Shown: positions 44,392-54,259 of the stretch, piece by piece
Layout: each line of letters opens with the position of its first letter
How positions within the stretch are numbered: position 1 is the first letter of the stretch
Source of the DNA: Polynucleobacter sp. TSB-Sco08W16
Lineage (GTDB): Bacteria; Pseudomonadota; Gammaproteobacteria; Burkholderiales; Burkholderiaceae
Direction of reading: 5' to 3'
Assembly (NCBI RefSeq): GCF_018687455.1
Contig: NZ_CP061291.1
Span: 1,822,001 to 1,886,000, forward strand
Length of the DNA stretch: 64,000 nt
The notes under the pieces: generated by a model
The model's database searches: none
The model's input: the letters and a program-made list of their open reading frames with translations, nothing else
What the model was told of the DNA's origin: nothing
Position numbers and translations under genes: made by a program

Positions 44392-44556
44392 CTGCAGCCT
44401 CTATAGTATTTTCTGATGTAGAAAATCATAACCCATACCCATTAACTAGATGCTCAACTTTATTGCTCCAAATGGATGGAAAATTATTTAGCCGGGATTA
44501 CGTTCCCGATACCTCTTTGGAAGCATTTGAAGGTGCTGAAAGTCAAACTTTAGCTC

Positions 44557-46761
44557 CTAACTAGCCTTGGTTGTAGCCCTAGATCGAGCTGCGTGTAATT
44601 TTCTGTAGCTATCAATCATGCGGTGGTGCCGATCAAGGCCCTCTAGCTGCGTGCTGGTTGGAGCCAATCCATAAAAGCGTACGCTACCGTCAACCGAGCC
44701 GATTACGGCATCCATTCTCTCATTGCCAAACATTCGACGGAAGTTGATTGCGTAGTCATCGAGCTCTAGTTCGTCATCTAACTTAATTTCAAGTACTGCG
44801 TTGAGCGCCTGATAAAACAGTTTTCGATCAACGGTGTTGTCGTTGTATTGAAGAAAGGCGCCAACTAATTCGTGTGCTTCATCCAATTGTTTTAAGGCAA
44901 GATGTATGAGCAACTTCAGCTCTAAAACGGTGAGCTGACCCCAAACCGTGTTCTCATCAAACTCAACACCAATCAATGTGGCGATATCACCATACTCGTC
45001 TAGCTCGTTATTTTCTAGGCGCTCAAGCAGTGCAGTTAGTTTTTTATTATCCAAGCGATGCAGATTCAAAATATCGGCGCGGAATAACAAAGCCTTATTC
45101 GTGTTGTCCCACACCAAATCTTCTACTGGATATACCTCAGAATATCCTGGCACTAGAATCCTACAAGCCGTTGCGCCCAGCTCATCATATACAGCAACAT
45201 ATGACTCTTTACCTAAGCCCTCAAGAATGCCAAACAAAGTTGCCGCTTCTTCGGCGTTGGAGTTCTCTCCTGCGCTAGAGAAGTCCCACTCTACAAATTC
45301 ATAATCTGACTTTGCGCTGAAGAAACGCCACGACACAATACCGCTCGAGTCGATAAAGTGCTCAACAAAGTTATTGGGCTCAGTGACTGCTTCACTTGCA
45401 AAGGTGGGCGGGGGTAAGTCATTAAGGCCCTCTAAGCTACGCCCCTGAAGCAATTCTGTCAGACTACGCTCTAGCGCAACCTCTAGGCTAGGGTGGGCGC
45501 CGAAGGATGCAAATACACCACCCGTGCGGGGGTTCATGAGGGTGACGCACATCACGGGATAGACTCCGCCCAATGATGCATCCTTTACCAATACCGGAAA
45601 GCCTTGCTCCTCCAGCCCCCGAATACCAGCGAGGATACCCGGATACTTATCCAACACTTTTTGCGGTACATCAGGTAGAGCAATTTCGCCTTCTAGAATT
45701 TCACGTTTTACTGCACGCTCAAATATTTCGGATAAACATTGCACTTGCGCTTCAGCCAAAGTATTGCCTGCACTCATGCCGTTACTGACATAAAGATTTT
45801 CAATTAGGTTTGACGGAAAATAAACGGTCTCTCCATCTGAGTGACGCACATAGGGTAGCGAACAAATACCACGCTCTACATTGCCAGAATTCGTATCAAT
45901 CAAATGTGAACTGCGTAATTCACCATCGGGATTAAAAATATTTAGGCAATGCGCATCCAAAATATCTGTTGGCAGCTCATCATTGGGGCCAGACTTAAAC
46001 CAGCGCTCATTGGGATAGTGCACAAATGCAGCATTAGCAATATCTTCACCCCAATATGCGCCAGCATAAAAATGGTTATTACTGAGTCGCTCAATGTACT
46101 CGCCCAAAGCTGATGCGAGAGCGCTTTCCTTTGTGGATCCTTTGCCATTGGTAAAACACATAGGCGAATGTGCATCACGAATATGCAACGACCAGACGTT
46201 AGGAATGATGTTGCGCCATGAAGCGATTTCAATCTTGATACCCAGATTCGCAAGTACGCCAGACATATTGGCAATCGTTTGCTCTAGAGGCAAATCCTTG
46301 CCCACAATATAGGTAGAGGCATCAGTAGCAGGCTTTAGGGTTAATAAGGTCTGTGCATCTTCATCTAAGTTTTTGACTTCTTCAATAACAAAATCTGGCC
46401 CAGCTTGTACAACCTTTTTAACTGTACAACGCTCAATCGAGCGCAAAATCCCTTGACGATCATTGGCAGAGATATCTTCCGGCAGCTCCACTTGAATCTT
46501 AAATATTTGCTGATAGCGGTTCTCTGGATCAACAATATTATTTTGTGAAAGGCGAATATTTTCAGTTGGAATATTGCGCGTGTCACAGTACAACTTCACA
46601 AAGTAGGCTGCGCACAAAGCTGAAGAGGCCAAGAAGTAATCAAAAGGGCCCGGGGCTGACCCATCACCCTTGTACCGAATAGGCTGGTCAGCGATTACAG
46701 TGAAGTCATCAAACTTTGCCTCGAGACGAAACTTATCGAGAAAGTTGACCTTAATTTCCAT
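44557..46761 (-). CDS. OsmC-YcaO fusion protein
   Basis: A 734-residue protein. Residues about 1-140 form an OsmC/Ohr-like domain (DYFLASSALCAAYFVKLYCD, one of the peroxidatic-type Cys), and about 175-600 a YcaO domain with the ATP-binding pattern (ALGEYIERLSNN, LAEAQVQCLSEIFERAVKRE start LAEAQVQCLSEIFE, GRSLEGL). The tail is a helical region to residue 734. YcaO proteins activate amide backbones with ATP, and E. coli YcaO is linked to ribosomal protein S12 methylthiolation. The fusion is a known protein type; its substrate is not known. No precursor-peptide gene is adjacent. Confidence 0.9.
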   Translation of the reverse strand: MEIKVNFLDKFRLEAKFDDFTVIADQPIRYKGDGSAPGPFDYFLASSALCAAYFVKLYCDTRNIPTENIRLSQNNIVDPENRYQQIFKIQVELPEDISANDRQGILRSIERCTVKKVVQAGPDFVIEEVKNLDEDAQTLLTLKPATDASTYIVGKDLPLEQTIANMSGVLANLGIKIEIASWRNIIPNVWSLHIRDAHSPMCFTNGKGSTKESALASALGEYIERLSNNHFYAGAYWGEDIANAAFVHYPNERWFKSGPNDELPTDILDAHCLNIFNPDGELRSSHLIDTNSGNVERGICSLPYVRHSDGETVYFPSNLIENLYVSNGMSAGNTLAEAQVQCLSEIFERAVKREILEGEIALPDVPQKVLDKYPGILAGIRGLEEQGFPVLVKDASLGGVYPVMCVTLMNPRTGGVFASFGAHPSLEVALERSLTELLQGRSLEGLNDLPPPTFASEAVTEPNNFVEHFIDSSGIVSWRFFSAKSDYEFVEWDFSSAGENSNAEEAATLFGILEGLGKESYVAVYDELGATACRILVPGYSEVYPVEDLVWDNTNKALLFRADILNLHRLDNKKLTALLERLENNELDEYGDIATLIGVEFDENTVWGQLTVLELKLLIHLALKQLDEAHELVGAFLQYNDNTVDRKLFYQALNAVLEIKLDDELELDDYAINFRRMFGNERMDAVIGSVDGSVRFYGLAPTSTQLEGLDRHHRMIDSYRKLHAARSRATTKAS

Positions 46762-46857
46762 GCGAATAATTCCGAAAGTAGTGAAACAATGATTTGGGCG
46801 CTATTGCTAGCTGCGCTGACTAAAGTGCGCCAATGGGCGTGCGGCTATTTTGAAGCC

Positions 46858-47541
46858 TTACTGCTCACCTTTATTACGTGAAGTATCGATTCCTAAGGCT
46901 TTGAGTTTGCGGTACAAGTGTGTTCTCTCTAGGCCGGTGTACTCAGATATCTTCGTCATGCTGCCGCCCATGATTTGCATTTGATGCTCGAAATAGGCTT
47001 TTTCAAAAAGATCTCTAGCTTCTCTTAGAGGCAAATCAAAATAGGTCTTTGCAATTCCGCTAATGTATTCACCTTCTGCTGGGGCTTGCGCTGGTTCAGC
47101 GCTCAGAGCTTTAGGAGCCGGGCTTGCGGTGGCGCCAGACTGAACGGCTCTCTGTTCTTCTGGTTCGATATATTTTGGAGAGCTCTCCAGCGCCTTACTC
47201 ACGGTCTTGAGTAATTTTTGTAAGGCGATCGGCTTTTCTAAGAAGTTGAGCGCACCAATCCGTGTTGCCTCAACGGCAGTATCAATCGTGGCATGACCGG
47301 ACATCATCACTACTGGCATTGTTAATTGCCCAGTCTTTGACCATTCCTTTAATAAAGTAATTCCGTCGGTTTCAGGCATCCAGATATCTAACAACACTAA
47401 ATCCGGACGCATTTGCTCGCGAATGGTACGAGCCTGCGCCGCACTCTCTGCTGCGTAAACAGTATGGCCTTCATCCGTGAGAATCTCATTGAGAAGTTCA
47501 CGAATTCCCATCTCGTCATCAACGACCAAAATACTAGCCAT
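46858..47541 (-). CDS. NtrX-like response regulator lacking the AAA+ domain
   Basis: A 227-residue regulator with a receiver domain at residues about 1-120 (VVDDE, phospho-acceptor D53 in LVLLDIWMPE, K in FLEKPI) and a Fis-type helix-turn-helix at the C-terminus (ISEYTGLERTHLYRKLKALGI). The sigma-54 activating AAA+ domain of typical NtrX is absent; a Pro/Ala-rich linker takes its place. It is paired with the NtrY-like kinase two bases upstream. Confidence 0.85.
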   Translation of the reverse strand: MASILVVDDEMGIRELLNEILTDEGHTVYAAESAAQARTIREQMRPDLVLLDIWMPETDGITLLKEWSKTGQLTMPVVMMSGHATIDTAVEATRIGALNFLEKPIALQKLLKTVSKALESSPKYIEPEEQRAVQSGATASPAPKALSAEPAQAPAEGEYISGIAKTYFDLPLREARDLFEKAYFEHQMQIMGGSMTKISEYTGLERTHLYRKLKALGIDTSRNKGEQ

Positions 47542-47543
47542 AC

Positions 47544-49856
47544 TTAGGCTGCCTCTTTTGCTAAATTCATAAACAAAATTGATACTTTTGCACCAACCAC
47601 TTCCTCGCCCTGCATACGGTTTCGGATTTCAATTTTGGCTCCATGATCATCAATAATTTTTTTGACCACCGCCAAACCCAATCCCGTTCCTTTACTCTTA
47701 GTGGTTACGTAAGGTTCAAAGGCTCTTGCCAATATCTTAGCTGTAAATCCAACCCCACTATCACTTATTGTTAAGCGCACTGCATTTTGCGTTACGCCAT
47801 CTTGCTCGCCATAGGGCACTAATTCTGTTTTTACCTCTACAGGATCAGCCTGATGCTTGCCTTCAAGGGTCGCATCTTGGGCATTTTGTAGCAAGTTATG
47901 AATTACCTGTCTTAGTTGGGTTGAGTCTCCCATAATGTTTGGGCAACGCTCATCCAACTGGGTACGCAATGGACTGCCTTCGTACAAACCCAAAATTTCT
48001 GATGTAAGTGTATTAATTGAGACCGGCTTGAGTTGTGGCGTCGGGGTTTTGGCGAAGTCCCTAAAATCATTCACCATCTCTTTCATGGCTTGTACTTGGC
48101 CAATGATGGTTTCAGTACTGCGATTCATTATCTCTTCTTGCTCTGGGCTAAGCTTGCCTGAAAGCTTATGCTGCAAACGCTCCGCAGATAGCTGAATTGG
48201 AGTTAGTGGATTCTTAATCTCATGGGCTAAGCGTCGTGCAACCTCACTCCAAGCGATCGATCTTTGTGCGCTCACCACGTCCGTAATATCATCAAATACC
48301 ACCATCCGTAGCTCGGGTGTTAATTGTGTGCCACGCACGAACACGGTGATACCGGGCTCATTTTCAAATTCGTTGGTAGCGTGAAGTTGGATTTGTTTTT
48401 GCCAAACTGGTGCAGCTTGCGGAGCAGCTTGAGCAGTGTCGCCTGCCCCTTCATTCGCCACAGTTAATTTCATGGTTGCAAAGCCCTCTTTGATGGCGCT
48501 TTCAAACTCAATCAGTGCTGGGTTACTACTCAAGGGCTTGCCATCCAATAAGGTTAGGTCATGCGCAAATATGCGGTCAGCGCCAGCATTGCTAGAAACT
48601 ACGTTGTAATTTTTATCAAAGATGCATACGCCTGCAGTCAGGTTGCCCAATACTTTTTCTAGGAATGCCTTAGATTCCTGCAACGAGGTACGGGTATCGG
48701 CAAGCTGTCTAGTCATCACATTAAATTGCCGTGTGAGCATCCCCAGCTCGTCGCCAGTATCTAGCTCTGGCTTTGGCGATAGGTCACCCTGTGCAACGGC
48801 CTGAGTGCCCTTCAGCAGCATCAAGAGTGGGCGGGCGAGCTGACGCCCTAATAGCAAAGCCAATATCACCGCAACAAATAATGCAAAAAATAGGGTGAGG
48901 GTAAGCGTGCCCACAAACATTTTGCGAAGCCCACTACGCCCCAAGGCTTTCTCTTGATATTCGCTATATGCAGTCTCAACTGCAAAAATATTTTTTGCTA
49001 ATGGCTCCGGAATAAAGCGCACTAACTGCAGGAAGTATTTATCTTCCCCATCTTTATTCGGATCTGCTTTGCTTAAGATGGGCTTCTTTCGCACGATTGG
49101 TACAATCGCCCTTACTCGATAGCCTCGCTGGCCGTTCTCGAGCTCAATTTGATCTAAAAAAGTAATGCCTTTCTTCTTAAAGGCCTCTGCAATCACTTCA
49201 GCACTAGGAGCCGGTAAGAATTTCTTAGGTCGCGCTTCGCTACTGAAAATAAAACTACGCTGCATGTTAAAGAGGGTAACCTCTTGAATGCCAAATTGGT
49301 TCCGAATTTTCATGACCATAGCGCCGACCTGCTCAGAACTAGAGCCTGCTGGTACTTGCACAATTTGCTCGGCGATGAAATTACCCTCGCCCAGAATTTC
49401 TTCTTGGGCAACGCGTAAGGTGACTCGTCCTAACTCTAATCCGGAATCCAGGGCTGACTCAACCTTAACGTCAAACCAAGTCTCGATACTTCTCGATACG
49501 AATTGAAGAGATACTCCGTACAAAATTAAGCCCGGCACAATTCCGACTAAGGCAAAAATCATTGCCAGCTTTGCAATCAGGCGGGTACCAAAATGACCTC
49601 GATACCAGCGGACGGCAATCACAATCACTAAGGTCAAGATGACTAGGGTTAAGCAAACTCCAATAACTACGTTGGCTGCGTAAAGCCAAATGAAGTAACG
49701 ATCAAAAAACTCAGTGTTAGATGATGCAATCGACAATAAAACTAATAGCATCAATGCAAATGCGCCGATTAAGCCTATGGCGATTGGGAGCAATTTCTTG
49801 CGCCAAGCTTTTGATTCAAAAAAGCTTGGCTTGAGCGGTGCTAAGGCTTCTCTCAT
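47544..49856 (-). CDS. NtrY-like sensor histidine kinase
   Basis: A 770-residue membrane kinase. About four N-terminal helices are followed by an extracytoplasmic part, a HAMP domain (about 345-400, ARPLLMLLKGTQAVAQGDLS), a PAS-like region (about 405-540), a HisKA with RRLAHEIKNPLTPIQLSAER (phospho-His), and a HATPase with GTGLGLAVVKKIIDDHGA. NtrYX systems sense nitrogen or redox state in alpha- and betaproteobacteria. Overlaps the upstream DUF4390 gene by four bases. Confidence 0.9.
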   Translation of the reverse strand: MREALAPLKPSFFESKAWRKKLLPIAIGLIGAFALMLLVLLSIASSNTEFFDRYFIWLYAANVVIGVCLTLVILTLVIVIAVRWYRGHFGTRLIAKLAMIFALVGIVPGLILYGVSLQFVSRSIETWFDVKVESALDSGLELGRVTLRVAQEEILGEGNFIAEQIVQVPAGSSSEQVGAMVMKIRNQFGIQEVTLFNMQRSFIFSSEARPKKFLPAPSAEVIAEAFKKKGITFLDQIELENGQRGYRVRAIVPIVRKKPILSKADPNKDGEDKYFLQLVRFIPEPLAKNIFAVETAYSEYQEKALGRSGLRKMFVGTLTLTLFFALFVAVILALLLGRQLARPLLMLLKGTQAVAQGDLSPKPELDTGDELGMLTRQFNVMTRQLADTRTSLQESKAFLEKVLGNLTAGVCIFDKNYNVVSSNAGADRIFAHDLTLLDGKPLSSNPALIEFESAIKEGFATMKLTVANEGAGDTAQAAPQAAPVWQKQIQLHATNEFENEPGITVFVRGTQLTPELRMVVFDDITDVVSAQRSIAWSEVARRLAHEIKNPLTPIQLSAERLQHKLSGKLSPEQEEIMNRSTETIIGQVQAMKEMVNDFRDFAKTPTPQLKPVSINTLTSEILGLYEGSPLRTQLDERCPNIMGDSTQLRQVIHNLLQNAQDATLEGKHQADPVEVKTELVPYGEQDGVTQNAVRLTISDSGVGFTAKILARAFEPYVTTKSKGTGLGLAVVKKIIDDHGAKIEIRNRMQGEEVVGAKVSILFMNLAKEAA

Positions 49857-50434
49857 CGCTTAATCAGCGCCGGGCCATTAGGGGAGAAAGGGAAATGCAG
49901 CCAGTCACTCGAAACATTCCAGTCTCGATTATTCAATGCATTGACCTGGAATGGTTTGGGGAGCTTGCTTAAATCTAAGGTCATGCGCAGACCTGCGGTA
50001 TAGGCTTTACTAGCATCCAGTTGATTGTTGTCAATAACGCGCCAACCACCGACACTGCCCACCGCTTGCAGCGCCTCAGAAATTGTTTTTGCCGAAAAAG
50101 TAAAGCCGTCAGATGCAATTCGATATTGTTGAGTAAGGGGCTGATACGACAAACGTGTTTGTCTTTGAACTAGATTAGATTTTTCATCAAACCAATACCA
50201 ACGTGAGCGCGTGAGATCAAATTCAGTTTGAAAATATAAGACCACACCTTTTTGAACGGCATCTTCTAGGCCTGGAGAAAGTTCAATTTGAAAAGTAGCA
50301 TTTAATAACCAATCGCTATCAACCTTTTCTAATTCAAAGGATTTGATCTTGATACCTTCGGCGCGGACAGTAGTTGAAAATACACTCAACACCATCAAGC
50401 CCAAAAAGATGAATTGCTTAATTCTCTGGCTCAT
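49853..50434 (-). CDS. DUF4390 domain protein, exported
   Basis: A 193-residue protein with a signal peptide (cleavage after VRA, residue 25). The body matches the DUF4390 pattern (LLNATFQIELSPGLEDAVQKG, TRSRWYWFDE, VGGWRVID). It is typically located between rsmB and ntrY in Burkholderiales, as here, with ATGA overlaps on both sides. Function unknown; operon membership hints at a link to envelope sensing. Confidence 0.88.
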   Translation of the reverse strand: MSQRIKQFIFLGLMVLSVFSTTVRAEGIKIKSFELEKVDSDWLLNATFQIELSPGLEDAVQKGVVLYFQTEFDLTRSRWYWFDEKSNLVQRQTRLSYQPLTQQYRIASDGFTFSAKTISEALQAVGSVGGWRVIDNNQLDASKAYTAGLRMTLDLSKLPKPFQVNALNNRDWNVSSDWLHFPFSPNGPALIKR

Positions 50435-51747
50435 GGCCCATTTTTCTTAAACAAGGCATAGTAAAAACCGTCATTGGCTTCTGTAGGCAAAAGCTGTCCT
50501 GGAGCGCTTAATCGTACCGCATTGCTATGCTGCTGAGCAAACCAAACCGCTTGATCCTCCCCCTCTTCCGGAAATACCGAGCACGTAACGTATAGAAGCA
50601 GGCCTTCTGGCTTGAGCATCTTCCAAGCTTGGGTCAATATCTCACGCTGCTTTTGCTGCAAAGACCTAATGTCTGCCTCACGGCGTAAAAATGGGATATC
50701 TGGGTGACGAGCAACAATTCCCGATGCAGAGCAAGGCGCATCTAGCAAAATTTTGTCAAACAACACGCCATCCCACCAAGCAGCTTTTGAGGCATCGCCA
50801 CGAAGCACTTTTACTTTTTCAGAATGCAGGCGTAGACGATCTAAGTTGCCCCCAATTTTTCCAAGGCGCTCGCCATCCAGCTCTAACGCCCTCATCTGAC
50901 AGTCCGCTAACTCGAGCAAATGGGCAGTCTTTCCGCCAGGGGCTGCACAGGCATCTAAGATTAAATCGCCAGGCTGAGGATTCAATAAAGTAGCTGCTAA
51001 TTGAGCGCCAGCATCTTGTACAGATACAGCGCCACTATAAAAACCCGGTAAATCAGAAACTGGAACCGGATTAGGCAATAACAATGCGCTTGGCAATGAG
51101 ATCCCTGCAACCGACTCAATGGGCAAAGATGAAATACTCGCATCGCTTAATAGAGCTTGATATTGTTCCCGTGAATATTGCCGTTGATTCACGCGCAAAA
51201 TTAATGGTGCACGCTTTGCTTGAGCAAATAAGATCGACTGCCATGCTTTTGGATAATTTCGCTTTAAGTTTGCTCGCCACCAAGCCGGGACGAACATGGG
51301 AATAGGATCAGGTGGGTAGTGAGGCTGGCCCTCGGGGGGTTGCAAGGCGAGACTCACCTTGCGCAGCACCGCATTTACTAGGCCCTTGGCATACATCGTC
51401 TTGTCATACTCTTCGCAAGCCCTAACTGCTTGATCAACAATCGTATGGGCTGCATAACCCTTCCCCTCAGAACCATCGCGGACAAACAGAGCAATAGCAA
51501 CAGTCAACAAATGATCAACTTCTGGTGGTGGAGCTTTAGGAACAAATTGCTTTATCAGCTCATGAGAGCGAATCCATTTACGCAATGCATCGAAACTTAA
51601 GCTTTGGACGATTGGTCTCTCGTGCGCATCTAATTGATCTAACACTTCAGTTAGGGATCGACCACTCATCACCTCACTAATGGCCTGAGCAGCAATAGTG
51701 ATTGCTTCAGAAAGGGGTAAGCTATGCGGCGTTTTTTGATCTACCAA
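50431..51747 (-). CDS. rsmB: 16S rRNA (cytosine(967)-C5)-methyltransferase RsmB
   Basis: A 438-residue enzyme with an N-terminal NusB-like domain (about residues 1-150) and a SAM-dependent methyltransferase domain. The SAM motif is LDACAAPGGKTAHLLEL (about 270), the general motif DAPCSASGI holds the releasing Cys, and the catalytic TCS motif is in VTCSVFPEEGEDQ. It methylates C967 of 16S rRNA. It lies in the fmt-rsmB-DUF4390-ntrYX run; the gap to fmt is 16 bases. Confidence 0.95.
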   Translation of the reverse strand: MVDQKTPHSLPLSEAITIAAQAISEVMSGRSLTEVLDQLDAHERPIVQSLSFDALRKWIRSHELIKQFVPKAPPPEVDHLLTVAIALFVRDGSEGKGYAAHTIVDQAVRACEEYDKTMYAKGLVNAVLRKVSLALQPPEGQPHYPPDPIPMFVPAWWRANLKRNYPKAWQSILFAQAKRAPLILRVNQRQYSREQYQALLSDASISSLPIESVAGISLPSALLLPNPVPVSDLPGFYSGAVSVQDAGAQLAATLLNPQPGDLILDACAAPGGKTAHLLELADCQMRALELDGERLGKIGGNLDRLRLHSEKVKVLRGDASKAAWWDGVLFDKILLDAPCSASGIVARHPDIPFLRREADIRSLQQKQREILTQAWKMLKPEGLLLYVTCSVFPEEGEDQAVWFAQQHSNAVRLSAPGQLLPTEANDGFYYALFKKNGP

Positions 51748-51763
51748 TGGAATTTACTCGGGG

Positions 51764-52768
51764 TCAAAGCGATGCCTTTGTTTGAAAGCACAACAATTTA
51801 TCGTCGGCGCTCAATGTTTGCAAATACATCTTTGCACTCATTTTTTTTCCGCCGGGCTTTTGCATCTCTAACACTTCAATGGCTCCAGATCCACACTTCA
51901 CATACACGCCTTGATCACCCAAGCCCAACACCTGGCCAGGCATTGCTGACTGACTATCGGGGGCTGTCTTGGCAACACGTGAACTCCACAGCTTGATAGA
52001 AAGGTCGCCTAAGCTGCTGGTGGCGCCAGGAAAGGGGTTGAATGCCCGTATCCGAGCATCGATTTGCTGTGCATCTAGATGCCAATCGATCTCAGCCTCA
52101 GCTTTTAATATTTTTTCCGCATACGAAATACCAAGATTTGACTGGGACATATGCGTTAAATCATGACCGTTTTGTAATTGATCAAGCACATTAACAATTA
52201 ACTTGGCGCCCAAGTTGGCCAAGCGATCATGCAGCGTAGCGCTGGTTTCATCAGCAGAAATTTCGAGCTCTTCTGTCAATACTGTATCGCCCGTATCAAG
52301 ACCAGCGTCCATCTGCATGATGCATGCGCCCGTCTTATGATCGCCGGCCTCTATGGCCCGTTGAATAGGCGCAGCACCACGCCAACGCGGCAAAAGAGAG
52401 GCGTGAATATTAAAGCTTCCATGTCTTCCTGGGCGTTCACTAATATCTAAAATTTCTTGGGGCAATATCAAGCCGTAAGCAACTACTACCATCGCGTCAA
52501 AATCAATTTCTGATAATTGCTGATATGCATCTTGAGCTTGTAACTTTTTTTGAGCATCGACACTGTTTCGCTTTAGTGTCTCTGGCTGAAGTACGGGTAT
52601 GCTTTTCTTGAGGGCAAATTCTTTAACGGGACTGGCTTGTAAATGCATGCCTCTACCGGCGCGGCGATCAGGCTGGGTAAGCACCAGCACGATTTCATGG
52701 CCGGCTGCATCAATTGCGCGCATGGCCTGTGCTGCAAATTCGGGGGTACCAGCAAAAACTATTTTCAT
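51764..52768 (-). CDS. fmt: Methionyl-tRNA formyltransferase
   Basis: A 334-residue enzyme that formylates Met-tRNA(fMet). The N-terminal KIVFAGTPEFAAQAMRAID and the folate-binding SLLPRWRGAAPIQRAIEAGD (about residues 120-139), plus the C-terminal tRNA-binding domain, are typical. Adjacent to def in the standard order. Start at ATG 52768. Confidence 0.96.
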   Translation of the reverse strand: MKIVFAGTPEFAAQAMRAIDAAGHEIVLVLTQPDRRAGRGMHLQASPVKEFALKKSIPVLQPETLKRNSVDAQKKLQAQDAYQQLSEIDFDAMVVVAYGLILPQEILDISERPGRHGSFNIHASLLPRWRGAAPIQRAIEAGDHKTGACIMQMDAGLDTGDTVLTEELEISADETSATLHDRLANLGAKLIVNVLDQLQNGHDLTHMSQSNLGISYAEKILKAEAEIDWHLDAQQIDARIRAFNPFPGATSSLGDLSIKLWSSRVAKTAPDSQSAMPGQVLGLGDQGVYVKCGSGAIEVLEMQKPGGKKMSAKMYLQTLSADDKLLCFQTKASL

Positions 52769-52777
52769 TCAGGGCGC

Positions 52778-53293
52778 TTAGCGCTGACCTACTAATTCTT
52801 TGGCACGCTTCTTCATTTTTTGGGAGATGCGAGTTTGCTTAAGAAATGATAGATACTCAACAAATACTTTTCCCTGCAAATGGTCCAACTCATGTTGCAA
52901 GCAAACTGCTAACAATCCATCGGCGTCAAGCTCAAACTCTTTACCATTTAGATCAAGAGCCTTAACGCGAATTTCTGCAGGCCTCTCAACTTCGTCATAA
53001 AACTCAGGAACAGAAAGACAGCCTTCACGCCAAGATTTTTTCTCGGGGCTTGCCCAAATAATTTCTGGGTTAATAAAAACCATCAGCTCATTTTGCTCAT
53101 CAGATACATCAATCACGACAATGCGTTCATGAATGTTCACCTGGGTTGCAGCTAACCCAACCCCTGGCGCCTCATACATCGTCTCTGCCATGTCGGCCAC
53201 TATCTGTTTAATACGAGCGTCTACCTGTGCCACTGGTTTGGCAACTTGATGCAAGCGCGGATCGGGATAACAAAGGACGGTTAACAAAGCCAT
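52778..53293 (-). CDS. def: Peptide deformylase
   Basis: A 171-residue metalloenzyme that removes the N-formyl group. All three motifs are present: [10 protein letters not shown] (about residues 49-58), EGCLSVP (Cys ligand), and QHELDHLQG (HExxH). I start at ATG 53293, where homology begins; the longer frame to 53416 lies in the dprA divergent region. It runs with fmt in one operon. Confidence 0.96.
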   Translation of the reverse strand: MALLTVLCYPDPRLHQVAKPVAQVDARIKQIVADMAETMYEAPGVGLAATQVNIHERIVVIDVSDEQNELMVFINPEIIWASPEKKSWREGCLSVPEFYDEVERPAEIRVKALDLNGKEFELDADGLLAVCLQHELDHLQGKVFVEYLSFLKQTRISQKMKKRAKELVGQR

Positions 53294-53369
53294 ATAGGAA
53301 TTATCCAACAGAGCAATCTGTCTGTCCTGATTGCGCAAAATTCCCCGCCCATCAGAATGTTTGATATCT

Positions 53370-54041
53370 ATGCCTATGCCACCAAACATCATCAGCAAAA
53401 TCGCCAGGGGTGACAAGAACTACCCTCTCAGACTCCACGACCTCTACGATGCCCCCAACGCCCTATATATAAGTGGAAATACAAAATTGTTACGGCTGCC
53501 AATGGTGGCAATCGTGGGCTCCCGCAATGCTAGCGCTACAGGGCTCAAAAATGCCGCTCTATTTGCCCATAAGCTCTCGAAGGCGGGACTACTTATCATT
53601 TCAGGGCTTGCTAGGGGCATCGATGGAGCGGCTCACCGAGCAGTCCTTAATCTTTGCCAGCCTCACTTCACGGCAGCTGTTTGCGGCACCGGCCTAGATA
53701 TGGTGTATCCAAGGGAGCATCTTGGCCTTGCAAAAGCAATTGGGCAGCAAGGGTTGCTTATCTCAGAGTTTGCGCCTGGCGTTGGCCCCAAAGCTTTCCA
53801 CTTTCCAAAACGAAATCGCATTATTGCCGCTTTAGCACTAGGTGTGGTGGTGGTTGAGGCAACCGAGAGATCCGGCTCCCTTATTACCGCTCGTATTGCG
53901 GCAGACCTAGGAAGGGAAGTATTTGCATTGCCAGGACCCATCCATGACCCTCTTTTTGTAGGGTGCAATCAACTCATCCAGCAGGGCGCAAAATTAGTTC
54001 AAACCCCCAAAGACGTGCTGGATGAGCTCATTTTTCCCTAA
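53370..54041 (+). CDS. dprA: DNA-processing protein DprA, compact form
   Basis: A DprA/Smf protein reduced to the Rossmann-like core of about 223 residues. The motifs [47 protein letters not shown] and GSLITA are all present. DprA loads RecA on incoming single strands in natural transformation. The usual N-terminal SAM-like domain and the C-terminal winged helix are missing. The start is ambiguous: ATG 53370 or upstream TTG 53331. It is divergent from def. Confidence 0.9.
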   Translation: MPMPPNIISKIARGDKNYPLRLHDLYDAPNALYISGNTKLLRLPMVAIVGSRNASATGLKNAALFAHKLSKAGLLIISGLARGIDGAAHRAVLNLCQPHFTAAVCGTGLDMVYPREHLGLAKAIGQQGLLISEFAPGVGPKAFHFPKRNRIIAALALGVVVVEATERSGSLITARIAADLGREVFALPGPIHDPLFVGCNQLIQQGAKLVQTPKDVLDELIFP

Positions 54042-54179
54042 AAACCTCATTTAAGAGCATTTAAAGTGGGTTTTATCTAAAAATTGTCTTCACTCGGGGG
54101 GTCAAAAATCCTCTAAAAAGGGCTTTTTTGGACTTTTCCAGATTTATCGGTTAATAATAAAAAAGGGGATAGCAATCGG

Positions 54180-54195
54180 CCAAATCCTGATTTGG
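54180..54195. promoter_or_regulatory. Perfect inverted repeat upstream of topB
   Basis: CCAAATCCTGATTTGG (7-2-7) lies 64 bases before the topB start, within the 218-base gap after dprA. The rest of the gap is AT-rich without a clear gene. The palindrome could be an operator; no known regulator motif is recognised. Confidence 0.35.
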
Positions 54196-54259
54196 TTTAA
54201 ATTGATCATCCTTTTTCCCTATTAAAAACATTAATTCAGGCTCAAATTTAGGCAAACGC

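Noticed and set aside
44557..46761. RiPP biosynthetic cluster around the YcaO domain
   Set aside because: No precursor peptide, dehydrogenase, protease or exporter is adjacent; neighbours are a TPR operon and ntrYX.
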